Assembly (NCBI RefSeq): GCF_002855495.1
Contig: NZ_PKRO01000003.1
Location: 62,001 to 126,000, forward strand
Direction of reading: 5' to 3'
Source: Porphyrobacter sp. TH134
GTDB taxonomy: Bacteria > Pseudomonadota > Alphaproteobacteria > Sphingomonadales > Sphingomonadaceae
Length of the DNA stretch: 64,000 bases
Shown piece after piece: positions 1 to 8,684 of the stretch. Every line of letters starts with the position of its first letter. Within the stretch, counting starts at the first letter, position 1. Position numbers and translations under genes: made by a program. Under the pieces are notes generated by a model that saw only the letters and a list, made by a program, of their open reading frames with translations, was not told the origin of the DNA and did no database searches.

Positions 1-141
1 GTAAAGCGCAACGCCATCCGGCGCATCGGGCAACGCGGGATCGAGCACGCTGAACCGCGCGGGCGGCTCGCCAGCAGCCAGCCAACCGGCCAGCATCGCC
101 CCACCCATGTTGCCGCAGCCGATGATAAGTAGGTGGTTCAT
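1..141 (-). CDS. proC: Pyrroline-5-carboxylate reductase, 5' part (partial)
   Basis: The first 47 codons of a gene that runs off the left edge. The product would reduce pyrroline-5-carboxylate to proline with NAD(P)H in the cytoplasm. The N-terminus MNHLLIIGCGNMGGAMLAGW is the ProC-type Rossmann start, with a dinucleotide-binding glycine motif (GCGNMGGAM, residues 8-16). The ATG at 139-141 lies 13 bases after the stop of the YbjN-like gene, so the two are probably co-transcribed. Only the nucleotide-binding start is visible, so another Rossmann enzyme of the same superfamily cannot be fully excluded. Confidence 0.8.
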   Translation of the reverse strand, partial: MNHLLIIGCGNMGGAMLAGWLAAGEPPARFSVLDPALPDAPDGVALY

Positions 142-154
142 CTTATTCGCGCGC

Positions 155-646
155 TCAAGCCTCGCCCGCAGCGTCAACCATCGCCGCGTCCAAAGCCGCG
201 CGGGGAGTTTTGCCGCCCCACAGCACAAACTGGAACGCCGGGTAGAACCGGTCGCATTCGTCGATCGCACATTCGACCAGCGACTGCGCCATATCCAGAC
301 TGAGCCGCCCGCCATCACCCAGCAGCGCGCCGTGGCGATAGAGCAGCACGTCGCCGCTGGACCAGATATCGAAATGCCCCAGCCACATCTGTTCGTTGAC
401 CAGGCAAAGCAGCTCGTAGGCAGCGGGTTTTTTATCTTCGGTCACGCGAATGTCAGGCAGGCACAGAAACTGAAGCACGCGGTCTTCGGCCCGCCAGATC
501 GCACGCAGCTGGTAATTGGCCCAGCTGCCCTGCACTTCGCCGGTCATTTCATCATCAGCCACCATTTCGCATGGCCAGCCTCGCGCCTCAAACAGGCTGG
601 CGAGCATTTCGACGGGGGCGGCTTCGTCCTCGGCGGAATAGTCCAT
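155..646 (-). CDS. YbjN domain-containing protein
   Basis: About 163 residues, cytoplasmic, with no signal peptide. The middle (APVEMLASLFEARGW, then a conserved LQFLCLPDIR region and LCLVNEQMWLGHFDIW) matches the YbjN family, a type III secretion chaperone-like fold often annotated as a sensory transduction regulator. Its biochemical role is unknown. I start at the ATG at 644-646 because GAGAG lies 8 bases upstream; an in-frame ATG at 659-661 has no such site. It is followed by proC on the same strand, and this pairing is, to my knowledge, common in related bacteria. Confidence 0.75.
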   Translation of the reverse strand: MDYSAEDEAAPVEMLASLFEARGWPCEMVADDEMTGEVQGSWANYQLRAIWRAEDRVLQFLCLPDIRVTEDKKPAAYELLCLVNEQMWLGHFDIWSSGDVLLYRHGALLGDGGRLSLDMAQSLVECAIDECDRFYPAFQFVLWGGKTPRAALDAAMVDAAGEA

Positions 647-774
647 GTCTTGCACTCTCATGGCCGGGGGATCGCAGTGGGGGGGAGCAGGTTCACCATT
701 GGTGCAACGCATGAACGCCTTGGGGCAGGCTTGGCAATCGCCCATGTCAGGCTGGCTGGGGAGAACCGGACAGA

Positions 775-796
775 CCTGTGCAAAGCCTGTGCAAAG
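775..796. repeat. Tandem 11-base direct repeat upstream of the YbjN gene
   Basis: Two exact head-to-tail copies of CCTGTGCAAAG at 775-785 and 786-796, in the 174-base gap between the TPR/SPOR gene and the YbjN-like gene. One copy per helical turn could suit a dimeric regulator upstream of the YbjN gene, but no binding protein is suggested by the sequence. The rest of the gap (647-820) shows nothing else I can support. Confidence 0.5.
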
Positions 797-820
797 AAAG
801 TGGGGGATCACGCCCAGGCG

Positions 821-2410
821 TTACTTAAGCGCCTGAACTTCCTCGCCTTCATCGCTGAGCCACAGGAAGCTGTCGAGACCCTTGGCCTTCAGCTCGCGGA
901 CCATGGCCTCGGCCTTGTCGCGGCTGGCGACAGGGCCGACGACAAGCCGGTTCGTCTGTCCCCAACGCGCCGTATGGGGCTTGAGGCTGGCAAGCGTCTT
1001 GCCGCCTTCCTTGCTGATCCGCCGCCAGTCAAACGCCAGCGCATCGATCTTGCGGCCCGTTGCCACCTGCACCCAGACGCGGCTGGGGTGAACGGGCTTG
1101 GGCGGCTCCTTGGGTTTCGGTTTTTCGGCCACCGGCTTGGCGACAGGTGGCGGCGGCGCTTCGCGCTTGACCGCGATTCGCGAAATATCGACCGCATCGC
1201 CGCTGACCCGCGCATCGGGTAGCGGAGCGCCCAGGTCGGCGAAGGCATCGGCGACCCGGAGCGGCGGTTGGGGTAGCGGCGCTGGGACTGGTGCCGGTAG
1301 GGGTTGCGGCGCGGGCAGAGGCGCGGGCAGTGGTGCAGGCGCAAGCAGAGGAGCGGGCACCGAAGCCGCAACCGGCCCCGGCGCACTCGCGGCCGTCGTC
1401 ACGTTGACCGGCGCCACCGTGGCCACGCGCGCCGGCGGGGGCACAGACCCGATCGCCGACGCGGAAACCGGTTCGGCATAGACTGTGGTTGTTGGCGCTG
1501 GCACCGCCACCGCTGTTGGCGCAGGCGCAGGCAAGGCACGCGCACCGAGCGGCGGACCGCTGGGCGCCAAGCGGTTATCCGCGCGTTCCTCGGCAGCAAA
1601 ACGTGCCAGCCGCGGATCATCGCGGCCGATGTCTGCCGCACGCGGGAAAATGCCGAGATTCGCAGCCGCCGCCTGCTGCGGCTTGGTCAGGCGCGGCATG
1701 TAACCAAGATAGGGCACCAGCCGGGTTGCCAGATCGCGCGGCATGACCTGTTCGACAATCGCCGTCGCACGCTCGCTATCGCCCATGATCGCAAGGCCAA
1801 AGGCCCGCGTGCGCTGGGCCGCCATGTCCCGCTTGTCGAGCAGCGGGCGCAAGGCCTCTTCAAACCCCGCGCGATTGCCGGAAATGGCATAGCTGGTCGC
1901 AAGGCGGCGGCGCGCCTCGTCATCGGCGGGACTGAATTGCAGCGCCCGCAGATAACCGGCCTGCGCGGCTGGCTGTTCGCCCACCAGATCCAGCGTAAGC
2001 GCGCGGTCCGATGCGACCGCCGCCTCGGGCACGCCGGCGGCCAAAGCCCGGTCAAACTGGACCAGCGCCTCTCCCGCGCGGCCGGCCCGCAGATAGACCG
2101 AAGCCAGCCCCTGCGCCGCGCCAGAATGACCGGGGTCAACCTCAGCCGCCCGGCCAAAAAAGCCGATCGCCGCTTCAAGATCATCGACCCCCAACGCCGC
2201 CTGACCCGCCTCGATCAGCGCGTCGCGATCACGCGGGGTCTGGGCCAGCGCTACAAGCGCGCGGTTGAGCCGCTGCACCTCGCCCGAAGGCAGCTGCTGG
2301 ACGACCTCGCGCGAAATCACCTCTTGCGCACGGGCAGTGCCCGGACCCGCAAAGGTCGCGGCCATGCCCATCGCCAGAGCGCAAGTAACAGATGAACGCG
2401 GCGCCATCAT
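821..2410 (-). CDS. TPR and SPOR domain envelope protein
   Basis: 529 residues. A Sec signal peptide (about residues 1-28, ending near GTARA) is followed by TPR-like helices (about 50-230, e.g. AIGFFGRAAEVDPGHSGAAQ), a long Pro/Ala-rich linker (about 280-400) and a C-terminal SPOR domain (about 445-529, starting VWVQVATGRKIDALAFDW). SPOR domains bind denuded septal peptidoglycan, so a periplasmic division or wall role is likely. It lies directly after ftsZ on the same strand, which supports this. The first of two adjacent ATGs (2408-2410) has AAGG 6 bases upstream; longer in-frame extensions lack a ribosome site and would mask the signal peptide. Confidence 0.8.
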   Translation of the reverse strand: MMAPRSSVTCALAMGMAATFAGPGTARAQEVISREVVQQLPSGEVQRLNRALVALAQTPRDRDALIEAGQAALGVDDLEAAIGFFGRAAEVDPGHSGAAQGLASVYLRAGRAGEALVQFDRALAAGVPEAAVASDRALTLDLVGEQPAAQAGYLRALQFSPADDEARRRLATSYAISGNRAGFEEALRPLLDKRDMAAQRTRAFGLAIMGDSERATAIVEQVMPRDLATRLVPYLGYMPRLTKPQQAAAANLGIFPRAADIGRDDPRLARFAAEERADNRLAPSGPPLGARALPAPAPTAVAVPAPTTTVYAEPVSASAIGSVPPPARVATVAPVNVTTAASAPGPVAASVPAPLLAPAPLPAPLPAPQPLPAPVPAPLPQPPLRVADAFADLGAPLPDARVSGDAVDISRIAVKREAPPPPVAKPVAEKPKPKEPPKPVHPSRVWVQVATGRKIDALAFDWRRISKEGGKTLASLKPHTARWGQTNRLVVGPVASRDKAEAMVRELKAKGLDSFLWLSDEGEEVQALK

Positions 2411-2433
2411 GCGTGCCTTAACGTGCCTGCTGA

Positions 2434-2451
2434 GTCCCGCCAGAGCGGGAC
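2434..2451. repeat. Perfect hairpin between ftsZ and the SPOR gene
   Basis: GTCCCGC-CAGA-GCGGGAC, a 7-base-pair perfect stem with a 4-base loop. It ends 23 bases before the SPOR gene start in the direction of transcription. It has no T-tract, so it is not a classical terminator. It may act as an RNA stability or attenuation structure. Confidence 0.5.
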
Positions 2452-2471
2452 GCGAGCCATGCGGCAAACAG

Positions 2472-2510
2472 CGCCCCACGTGCGCTGAAAGACAGCGCGC
2501 ATGGGGGGCG
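2472..2510 (-). terminator. Long hairpin immediately after ftsZ
   Basis: Starting 3 bases after the ftsZ stop, the strand folds into an inner stem (TGCGCTG/CAGCGCGCA around AAAGA) extended by a CGCCCCA/TGGGGGGCG outer stem with small bulges. The bases after it (CTGTTTGCC) give only a short T stretch, so it is either a weak intrinsic terminator or a 3'-end stabiliser separating ftsZ from the SPOR gene. Confidence 0.45.
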
Positions 2511-2512
2511 AG

Positions 2513-4252
2513 TTACTGGTTATTCTGCCGCCCGAGGAAGCGCGGGATGCTGAGCGCCGGGCTGTCATCGCCGTCATCATCATCGTCTTCTTCGCGCGAG
2601 CTGCTGCGTGACAGATTGGCCATGCGCTCAAACAGCGTGCTGCCGCCGCCGGCCGCACCGCCGGCACTGCCGCCGCCACTGCCAGCACCTTCGGCGCCGC
2701 CGCCGAGCAGACCGCGCCGCCGCCCGCCACCAAGCCGGGCCTCGACCGGGCGATTGTCCGCCGCAAGCCGGTCTGCATTGGCCAGCAGGTCATCCTGCAA
2801 GGGACCGTCATCAGGCTCGTCCGCGTTGGAATAGGGCGTGTAACCATCATCCAGATCAAGCGGATCTTCGCGCGTCGGCGCCGCACCGCCAGCATTCGCG
2901 ACAAAGCCAGCACCCGGCGCATCGTCCACACCGCGCAGGCCCGCCAGCGGATCGACGATGCCATCGACATCGTCGTCATATTCCTCGCCATAATCATCAC
3001 CAGCCTGCATACCGGTCAGGTCGAACGGCGCAGCGGTCGGAAAATCGCCATCCTCCTCGGCGTCCTCGTCCTCGGCGCCAAGGTCGAGCATGTCGTTGCC
3101 ATAGCTCACCGAGGCGGAAGCCGCCGGGCTGAAACTGGCGGCCGGGGCCGCTGGGGCAGGGGCCGGAGCAGGCTGCGGCGGCAGTTCGACCATGCCCTCG
3201 TCTTCAGACAATTCCAGCACAGGGCGCTTGGGCGCGCGCGCACCGCCGAGCGAGACCGGCTGCGAGCGTTCGGACTGGCCGATAGCGCTTTGCTCGATCC
3301 CGGTGGCCACCACCGAAACGCGGATCTTGCCCTTCAAGTCGGGATTGAAAGCGCTGCCCCAGATGATGTTGGCGTCTTCATCAACCAGTTCGCGGATATG
3401 GTTGGCGGCTTCATCAACTTCGAGCAGGCGCATGTCTTCGCCGCCGATGATCGAAATGATGACGCCCTTGGCGCCCGCCATGCTGACCCCGTCGAGCAGC
3501 GGGTTGGCGATGGCTTGCTCGGCCGCGTCGAGCGCGCGGTTCTCGCCCTCACCCTCGCCGGTGCCCATCATCGCCTTGCCCATCTCGCTCATGACCGAAC
3601 GCACGTCGGCAAAGTCGAGGTTGATGAGGCCGGGCATGGTCATCAGATCGGTGATCGACCGCACACCCTGCTGCAACACTTCGTCGGCCAGCTGGAAGGC
3701 TTCCTTGAAGGTGGTTTCCGCCTTGGCGACCAGGAACAGGTTCTGGTTGGGGATGACGATCAGCGTATCGACATGGGCCTGAAGCTCTTCGATCCCGGCT
3801 TCGGCAGCGCGCATCCGGCGCGTGCCTTCAAACAGGAACGGCTTGGTGACGACACCCACGGTCAGCACGCCCATGCGGCGCGCGGCTTCGGCGATCACGG
3901 GCGCGGCGCCGGTGCCGGTGCCCCCGCCCATACCGGCGGCGATAAAGCACATGTTGACGCCTTCCAGCGCCTTTTCGATGTCCGCAACCGTTTCTTCAGC
4001 AGCGGCCTTGCCCACTTCGGGCCGCGCGCCTGCGCCAAGCCCGCCAGTGATATCCGGGCCCAGCTGGATGCGGCGTTCAGCCGGCGAACTGCTCAAGGCC
4101 TGCGCGTCGGTGTTGGCGACGATGAACTCGACACCTTCGATCTCAGCAGCGATCATGTTGGCAATCGCGTTGCCACCGGCCCCGCCAATCCCGATGACGG
4201 TAATGCGCGGGCGCAGGTCGTCGCTCGCTGCGGGTCCGATATTGATGCTCAT
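2513..4252 (-). CDS. ftsZ: Cell division protein FtsZ
   Basis: Tubulin-like GTPase that polymerises into the Z-ring at mid-cell. The 579-residue product has the nucleotide-binding IGIGGAGGN (20-28), the tubulin signature GGGTGTG (109-115) and a T7-loop stretch ([11 protein letters not shown], about 210). The core ends near 320. An unusually long, acidic and Pro/Ala/Gly-rich linker of roughly 240 residues follows, then the conserved C-terminal peptide IPRFLGRQ (569-576) that binds FtsA. The start at 4250-4252 has GGGAGG 8 bases upstream; the longer open frame is not needed. It is the last gene of the dcw cluster, set apart from ftsA by a 121-base regulatory gap. Confidence 0.98.
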   Translation of the reverse strand: MSINIGPAASDDLRPRITVIGIGGAGGNAIANMIAAEIEGVEFIVANTDAQALSSSPAERRIQLGPDITGGLGAGARPEVGKAAAEETVADIEKALEGVNMCFIAAGMGGGTGTGAAPVIAEAARRMGVLTVGVVTKPFLFEGTRRMRAAEAGIEELQAHVDTLIVIPNQNLFLVAKAETTFKEAFQLADEVLQQGVRSITDLMTMPGLINLDFADVRSVMSEMGKAMMGTGEGEGENRALDAAEQAIANPLLDGVSMAGAKGVIISIIGGEDMRLLEVDEAANHIRELVDEDANIIWGSAFNPDLKGKIRVSVVATGIEQSAIGQSERSQPVSLGGARAPKRPVLELSEDEGMVELPPQPAPAPAPAAPAASFSPAASASVSYGNDMLDLGAEDEDAEEDGDFPTAAPFDLTGMQAGDDYGEEYDDDVDGIVDPLAGLRGVDDAPGAGFVANAGGAAPTREDPLDLDDGYTPYSNADEPDDGPLQDDLLANADRLAADNRPVEARLGGGRRRGLLGGGAEGAGSGGGSAGGAAGGGSTLFERMANLSRSSSREEDDDDDGDDSPALSIPRFLGRQNNQ

Positions 4253-4373
4253 CTGCTGATCCTCCCGGCGCGGAAACGCGGTATCCTTACCACGTACCCC
4301 GCATAGCGCGTCTGTGACATAATCATGATACACATTTTATAGCGGCTTAACCCTTATCCACAGCACCGCTGCG
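4253..4373 (-). promoter_or_regulatory. ftsA-ftsZ intergenic regulatory region
   Basis: A 121-base gap, one of the few real gaps inside the dcw cluster. Reading toward ftsZ it holds a TTGACG at the ftsA stop, a perfect DnaA box, a TTAA half-site (GGGTTAAGCC), an AT-rich TATAAAAT (4334-4341) and, at the end, the strong GGGAGG ribosome site. This is a good candidate for an independent ftsZ promoter, but I cannot assign the exact -35 and -10 hexamers. Confidence 0.55.
4354..4362 (+). promoter_or_regulatory. Perfect DnaA box upstream of ftsZ
   Basis: TTATCCACA, the consensus high-affinity DnaA box, about 100 bases before the ftsZ start codon. In Caulobacter, DnaA acts as a transcription factor that activates ftsZ, so the position is meaningful. 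Only one box is present. Confidence 0.6.
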
Positions 4374-5696
4374 TCAAAAATACTCTTTCAGCGCCCGGAA
4401 CAAGCGCGCGATCAGCGCCGAGATGCCGCTTTCGCGCGTGAAGGCCTTGTATACGCCGGCGCGGCCCGCACCCACAGCGCGGATATCGACCGGGTCGTCC
4501 GCCGCATAAAGACACAGCCCCGCCAGCGTTGCGAAGCCAGGCGCGTGGTGCGCTTCGGGCATCCCGACAAGCTGCGGCGGCCGCCCAAGCCGCACCGGTT
4601 GGCCGAGCGCGCCCTGCATGAAATCCGCCATGCCGGCAAGCTCCGCCCCGCCGCCGGTCAGCACCACCTGCCCCGCCCGGCTGCCGGCGAAACCCATGGT
4701 CTTCAATGCCTTGCCGACCTCGCCCGTCAGCACCGACAATTGCTGGGTCACCACAGCGATCAGTTCGGCGCGCACGATCCGGTTCTTGTCATCCGCCCCG
4801 CGCGCCAGCGGGCCGGGTGCTGCGCCATCCGCGCTTTCGCCGGGGCCGCTGACCGGGATCAGTTCGCGATTGTCTGACGGGCTGGCAATCGCTGACCCCG
4901 CCACACATTTCAGCCGTTCCGCCTGAGAGCGGCGGATGCCGAAGCTGCTGGCAATCGCATCGGTGATGCCAGCCGAACCCATCGGGATCGCATGCAGCCC
5001 CAGCAGCATTCCGCCTGCGAACACTGCAACATTGGTGATATCCGCGCCAATCTCAACCAGCGCCACGCCAAGCTCGCGCTCTTCGGGTGTCAGGCAGGCG
5101 TGACCCGCTGCCAGCGGCGCAGCGACAACGCCTTCGACTTCGAGATGCGCGTTCTGCACCGCTTCGGTGAGGTTTCGGACCGGCGCGCCATCCGCCAGCA
5201 TCACGTGGATATCCACCCCCAGCCGTTCAGCATGAAGCCCGCGCGGATTGGCAACGCCGTGGGCCCCGTCGAGCGTGTAGTGCGCAGGCTGGGCATGGAG
5301 CACGCGGCGGCCATCGGGCTGGATCATGTCCTGCGCCTCGATCAGCAGCGCTTCGACATCCTCGTCCTCGATCCGCCGCCCGCCGATTTCGATATCGACC
5401 GCCACGACATGACTGGCCAGCCCTGCACCGGCGCAAGCGATCCAGACGCTGCGCACAGGAGTGTTCGCGCTTTTTTCGGCGCGCTCCACCGCATCGCGGA
5501 TCGCATGGGCGGCAGCCGCCATGTCGGTGACATAGCCGCGCTTGACCCCCGCACTGGCACGGTGACCGCTGCCGAGCACCTGCAATTCGCCGTTCTCGGT
5601 CTCGCCCATGATCATCGCCGAGATGCGGAAACTGCCGACATTGACCGCCGCATAAGTGCGCGCCAGACGGCGCTGTGCAGGTGCCCGTGATGCCAT
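4374..5696 (-). CDS. ftsA: Cell division protein FtsA
   Basis: Actin-family ATPase that tethers FtsZ filaments to the inner membrane and recruits later divisome proteins. The 440 residues show the FtsA start (RTYAAVNVGSFRISAMIMGE), the SHMA-type subdomain insertion, the phosphate-2 region (VALVEIGADITNVAVF, about 215) and the adenosine motif VLTGGGAELAG (about 345). The C-terminal helix LIARLFRALKEYF is the amphipathic membrane anchor. The start overlaps the ftsQ stop as TGATG, so translation is coupled to ftsQ. Confidence 0.97.
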   Translation of the reverse strand: MASRAPAQRRLARTYAAVNVGSFRISAMIMGETENGELQVLGSGHRASAGVKRGYVTDMAAAAHAIRDAVERAEKSANTPVRSVWIACAGAGLASHVVAVDIEIGGRRIEDEDVEALLIEAQDMIQPDGRRVLHAQPAHYTLDGAHGVANPRGLHAERLGVDIHVMLADGAPVRNLTEAVQNAHLEVEGVVAAPLAAGHACLTPEERELGVALVEIGADITNVAVFAGGMLLGLHAIPMGSAGITDAIASSFGIRRSQAERLKCVAGSAIASPSDNRELIPVSGPGESADGAAPGPLARGADDKNRIVRAELIAVVTQQLSVLTGEVGKALKTMGFAGSRAGQVVLTGGGAELAGMADFMQGALGQPVRLGRPPQLVGMPEAHHAPGFATLAGLCLYAADDPVDIRAVGAGRAGVYKAFTRESGISALIARLFRALKEYF

Positions 5697-6622
5697 CAGA
5701 TCGGCTCCCCCTGTTCGTCCGCTGCAACGACCTTGGGCTTGCCGACCGCATCGGGCAACCGCAGATACAAGCGCGGCGGTGTGCGCATATCAAAAGCCAG
5801 CACCTTGCCGCCAAGCAGCCGGTTCTTGCCGTCCAGCCGCGCAAACTTGACCAGTGCGGTCGCGGCCTCGACTTCGCCTTCAGGCAGCGCCAGCAATTGC
5901 CCGGTGGCAAAGGTCAGGTTCCAGCGGCGGTTGCCGACCCACTCGGCAGCTTCGATCTTGGGGGTCAGCGCGGGCGCGACAGCCAGCAGCGACTCCAGCG
6001 CCGGTGCCTGCCGCCCCGCGCCCGGCCCGGCCAGCCGCAGCATCCCCTTGGCCTTGGCGGGGGCTACCGGTTCAAGTTCCACCCCGGTCTGGTCGATCAG
6101 CACCAGCCGGTCGGCCTTTTCCAGCACGGCATGCGGCGTGCGTTCGACAATGTCGATGGCCAGGGTGTGGGGCAGCTGGATCGAAACCCGCGCATCTTTT
6201 ACCCAGGGCAGCGCGCGCAGTTCGGCCCGCAGCTTGGCGATATCAACATCCGGCATCGCCTGATTGCGGGTGGCGAGCGCGCGGGCATAAACCTGCTGTT
6301 CGTCCATCCGCGCCGTGCCGGTCACGCGGACATGGCGCACTTCAAACCCCGCATCGGCAGCAATCGCTGCGACCTGTGCCTGCGCGAGGGCTGGCACGCC
6401 TGCAAGGCTCGCAATCACGAAGGCGGCGCCCACCCCGGTACCGATGATCATGGCCAGCCAGATGCGGCTCCACTGTTCCTCGGTGAAGGGCAAAAGCCCC
6501 ATCGCCCGGTCGATAAACCCGCTCGCCTGCCCACGCGCACGCTGGGCGGTGAGGCTGCGGCTTTGCGCCTTGGCCGCGCGCCGTACGCCGGAGGTGCCGT
6601 TACGCCGGATCTGCTGTGCCAT
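5696..6622 (-). CDS. ftsQ: Cell division protein FtsQ
   Basis: Bitopic inner-membrane divisome protein that links FtsL/FtsB to the rest of the division machinery. 308 residues: a basic cytoplasmic tail (1-50), one membrane segment (about 52-75, IWLAMIIGTGVGAAFVIASL), a periplasmic POTRA domain (starting FEVRHVRVTG, about 90) and the FtsQ beta domain. I use the ATG at 6620-6622 because it follows a GAAAGGGGGG ribosome site; the gene then overlaps the end of ddl by 23 bases. An in-frame upstream ATG at 6664 would lengthen the tail without a better site. Confidence 0.95.
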   Translation of the reverse strand: MAQQIRRNGTSGVRRAAKAQSRSLTAQRARGQASGFIDRAMGLLPFTEEQWSRIWLAMIIGTGVGAAFVIASLAGVPALAQAQVAAIAADAGFEVRHVRVTGTARMDEQQVYARALATRNQAMPDVDIAKLRAELRALPWVKDARVSIQLPHTLAIDIVERTPHAVLEKADRLVLIDQTGVELEPVAPAKAKGMLRLAGPGAGRQAPALESLLAVAPALTPKIEAAEWVGNRRWNLTFATGQLLALPEGEVEAATALVKFARLDGKNRLLGGKVLAFDMRTPPRLYLRLPDAVGKPKVVAADEQGEPI

Positions 6623-7607
6623 CGCTGCCCCCCTTTCGCTTGTGACCCTTGCCCTTTGCCCCATGCACCCGAAGCGCCTCGGCTACCAGCATCTCGACCA
6701 GATCGGCATAAGGGATACCCCGCCCCGCCGCCTGTTCGGGCACGAGACTGAGCGGTGTCATACCCGGCTGGGTGTTGGTTTCGAGCACGAACAGCCCGTC
6801 CTCGCCCGCCTCGTCATCCCAGCGGAAATCGGTGCGGCTGGTGCCGTGGCAGCCCAGCACCTGATGCGCCTTGACCGCATAGGCCTCGCACAGGGCGGTG
6901 ATTTCAGGCGGAAGCTGCGCGGGGAAAATGTGTTCGGTGCGCCCCGCAGTGTACTTGTTCTCGTAATCGTAGAAGCCGCTTGCGACCACCAGTTCAGTCA
7001 CACCGAGCGCGCGCGGACCATCGGGGCCATCGAGCACAGCCGCCGTCAGTTCGCGGCCCTTGATGAAGGGCTCCGCGAGCAATTCGGCGAATTCCTGCCA
7101 AGGGCCGCGCGCGTCCGGGCTGATCGGGTTGCCGACATTGCTGTCCGCCGTGACGATGGCGACGCCGACGGACGAGCCTTCATTGACCGGCTTCAGCACA
7201 TAGGGACGCGGCAGCGGGTCGCGCGCGTAGAGTTCCTCGCGCGTCACGATCCGCCCGCCGGGCATGGGGATGCCGTGTGGCACCAGCGCCTGCTTGGTCA
7301 ACTGCTTATCGATCGCGATCACCGAGGTGGCGAGGCCCGAATGGGTGTAGGGCAGCCCCATCAGGTCGAGCATCCCCTGCACCGTCCCGTCCTCCCCCGG
7401 CACGCCGTGGAGCGCGTTGAACACGACATCGGGCTTGGCTTCGTGGAGCCTGAGCGCGACATCGCGGCCCATGTCAATCCGGGTGACGCGGTGGCCCTTG
7501 CTCTCCAGCGCATCGGCTACGCCCGCGCCGCTGGTCAACGACACGGGGCGTTCATTGGCCCAACCGCCCATCAGGACCGCGACGTGGAGGGGATTATCAA
7601 ACATCAT
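6600..7607 (-). CDS. ddl: D-alanine--D-alanine ligase
   Basis: ATP-grasp enzyme joining two D-alanines for the peptidoglycan stem peptide, cytoplasmic. 335 residues with the DdlB-type N-terminus (VAVLMGGWANERPVSL), the substrate motif HGVPGEDGTVQGMLDLMGLP (about 67-86), the ATP-grasp core (YVLKPVNEGSSVGV, about 137-150) and the metal-ligand stretch VLETNTQPGMTPLS (about 277-290). The 20-residue Gly/Lys-rich tail is unremarkable. It is separated from murB by a 111-base gap filled by a palindromic repeat, so it is not translationally coupled upstream. Confidence 0.97.
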   Translation of the reverse strand: MMFDNPLHVAVLMGGWANERPVSLTSGAGVADALESKGHRVTRIDMGRDVALRLHEAKPDVVFNALHGVPGEDGTVQGMLDLMGLPYTHSGLATSVIAIDKQLTKQALVPHGIPMPGGRIVTREELYARDPLPRPYVLKPVNEGSSVGVAIVTADSNVGNPISPDARGPWQEFAELLAEPFIKGRELTAAVLDGPDGPRALGVTELVVASGFYDYENKYTAGRTEHIFPAQLPPEITALCEAYAVKAHQVLGCHGTSRTDFRWDDEAGEDGLFVLETNTQPGMTPLSLVPEQAAGRGIPYADLVEMLVAEALRVHGAKGKGHKRKGGSDGTADPA

Positions 7608-7613
7608 TCAATT

Positions 7614-7704
7614 CCGTTCGGGCTGAGATTGTCGAAGCCCTGCACGTCACTTTGGACGTGTTGTGAAAGTAGGACGGCCCCTCGACAAGCTCAGGGCAAA
7701 CGGG
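7614..7704. repeat. REP-like inverted repeat between murB and ddl
   Basis: Two roughly 28-base arms (7614-7641 and 7675-7704) form an imperfect inverted repeat. Each contains the core CTGAG(A/C)TTGTCGA seen in many sphingomonad intergenic regions; the right arm reads CCCTCGACAAGCTCAGGG. Between them sits a second perfect hairpin, CACGTC-ACTTTG-GACGTG (7643-7660). The element fills almost the whole gap between the two genes. Confidence 0.75.
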
Positions 7705-7718
7705 TGTTGGTGCATGCA

Positions 7719-8684
7719 TCACGGCCGCCCCACCCGCTGGATTTCCCATTCGAGACTGACGCCGGAATGGGCATAGACTTTGTCGCGCACCAGCTCGCCC
7801 AGCCCTTCGATATCGGCGCTGGTGGCGGAGCCGGTGTTGATGAGGAAGTTGGTGTGCTTCTCGCTGACCTGCGCGCCGCCCAGCGCGAGGCCGCGGCATC
7901 CGGCTGCATCGACCAGGGCCCACGCCTTGTGGCCATCGGGGTTCTTGAAGGTCGAACCGCCCGTCTTGGTGCGCAGCGGCTGGCTCGCCTCGCGTGCGGC
8001 AGCGATGCGGTCCATCTCCGCGCCGATGGCTTTGGGATCGCCGGGGTGGCCACGAAAACGCGCCGACACCACAATTGCCCCGTCAGGCAGAGCGGAATGG
8101 CGGTAGGAATATTCGAGTTCCTCGGCGGTCAGCGTTATGAAGCTGCCATCGTGCAGGATCACCGCGCAATCCAGCAGCACATCGGCCACTTCGCGCCCGT
8201 AGGCACCGCCGTTCATCCGCACAAAGCCGCCAACCGTGCCGGGGATGCCGCGCAGAAACTCAAGCCCCGCAATGCCGAGGTCGCGCGCGGTCGAGGCAAC
8301 CAGAATGCCGCTCGCCCCGCCGCCGCAGGTCAGTTCCAGCTCGCCCGTATGCTGGACGCCCGCAAAGGCCTTGCCCAGCCGCACCACCACGCCCGGAACC
8401 CCGCCATCACGCACGATCATGTTCGAGCCGAGGCCCAGTGCCATCACCGGGATTTCCCCGCCCAGCCGTTCAAGAAACAGCGTGAGATCGGCCATATCTG
8501 CAGGCTCAAACAGCCAGTCGGCAGGCCCGCCGGTCTTGAACCAGGTATAGGGCGCAAGCGGCGCCTTGCAGGTCAGCTTGCCGCGAATACCTTCGAGCGG
8601 CACGGGCGCGGATACCCCGCCTTCCACCGCGCAGGTCGGGGCAGCACCGCTGTCAAATTCGTAACTGTCGCCGGGCTGGTTCAT
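7719..8684 (-). CDS. murB: UDP-N-acetylenolpyruvoylglucosamine reductase
   Basis: Flavoenzyme that reduces UDP-GlcNAc-enolpyruvate to UDP-MurNAc, the second committed step of peptidoglycan synthesis. 321 residues with the FAD-binding motif [12 protein letters not shown] (about 85-96), a RGIPGTVGG turn and the catalytic-serine region [14 protein letters not shown]. Total length fits the family. The start at 8682-8684 overlaps the murC stop (ATGA), which decides against a longer in-frame extension. Confidence 0.97.
   Translation of the reverse strand: MNQPGDSYEFDSGAAPTCAVEGGVSAPVPLEGIRGKLTCKAPLAPYTWFKTGGPADWLFEPADMADLTLFLERLGGEIPVMALGLGSNMIVRDGGVPGVVVRLGKAFAGVQHTGELELTCGGGASGILVASTARDLGIAGLEFLRGIPGTVGGFVRMNGGAYGREVADVLLDCAVILHDGSFITLTAEELEYSYRHSALPDGAIVVSARFRGHPGDPKAIGAEMDRIAAAREASQPLRTKTGGSTFKNPDGHKAWALVDAAGCRGLALGGAQVSEKHTNFLINTGSATSADIEGLGELVRDKVYAHSGVSLEWEIQRVGRP

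Noticed and set aside
1304..2395. Long open frame on the + strand over the SPOR gene
   Set aside because: Arg/His-rich translation typical of an antisense shadow of a GC-rich gene; no ribosome site and no family motifs.
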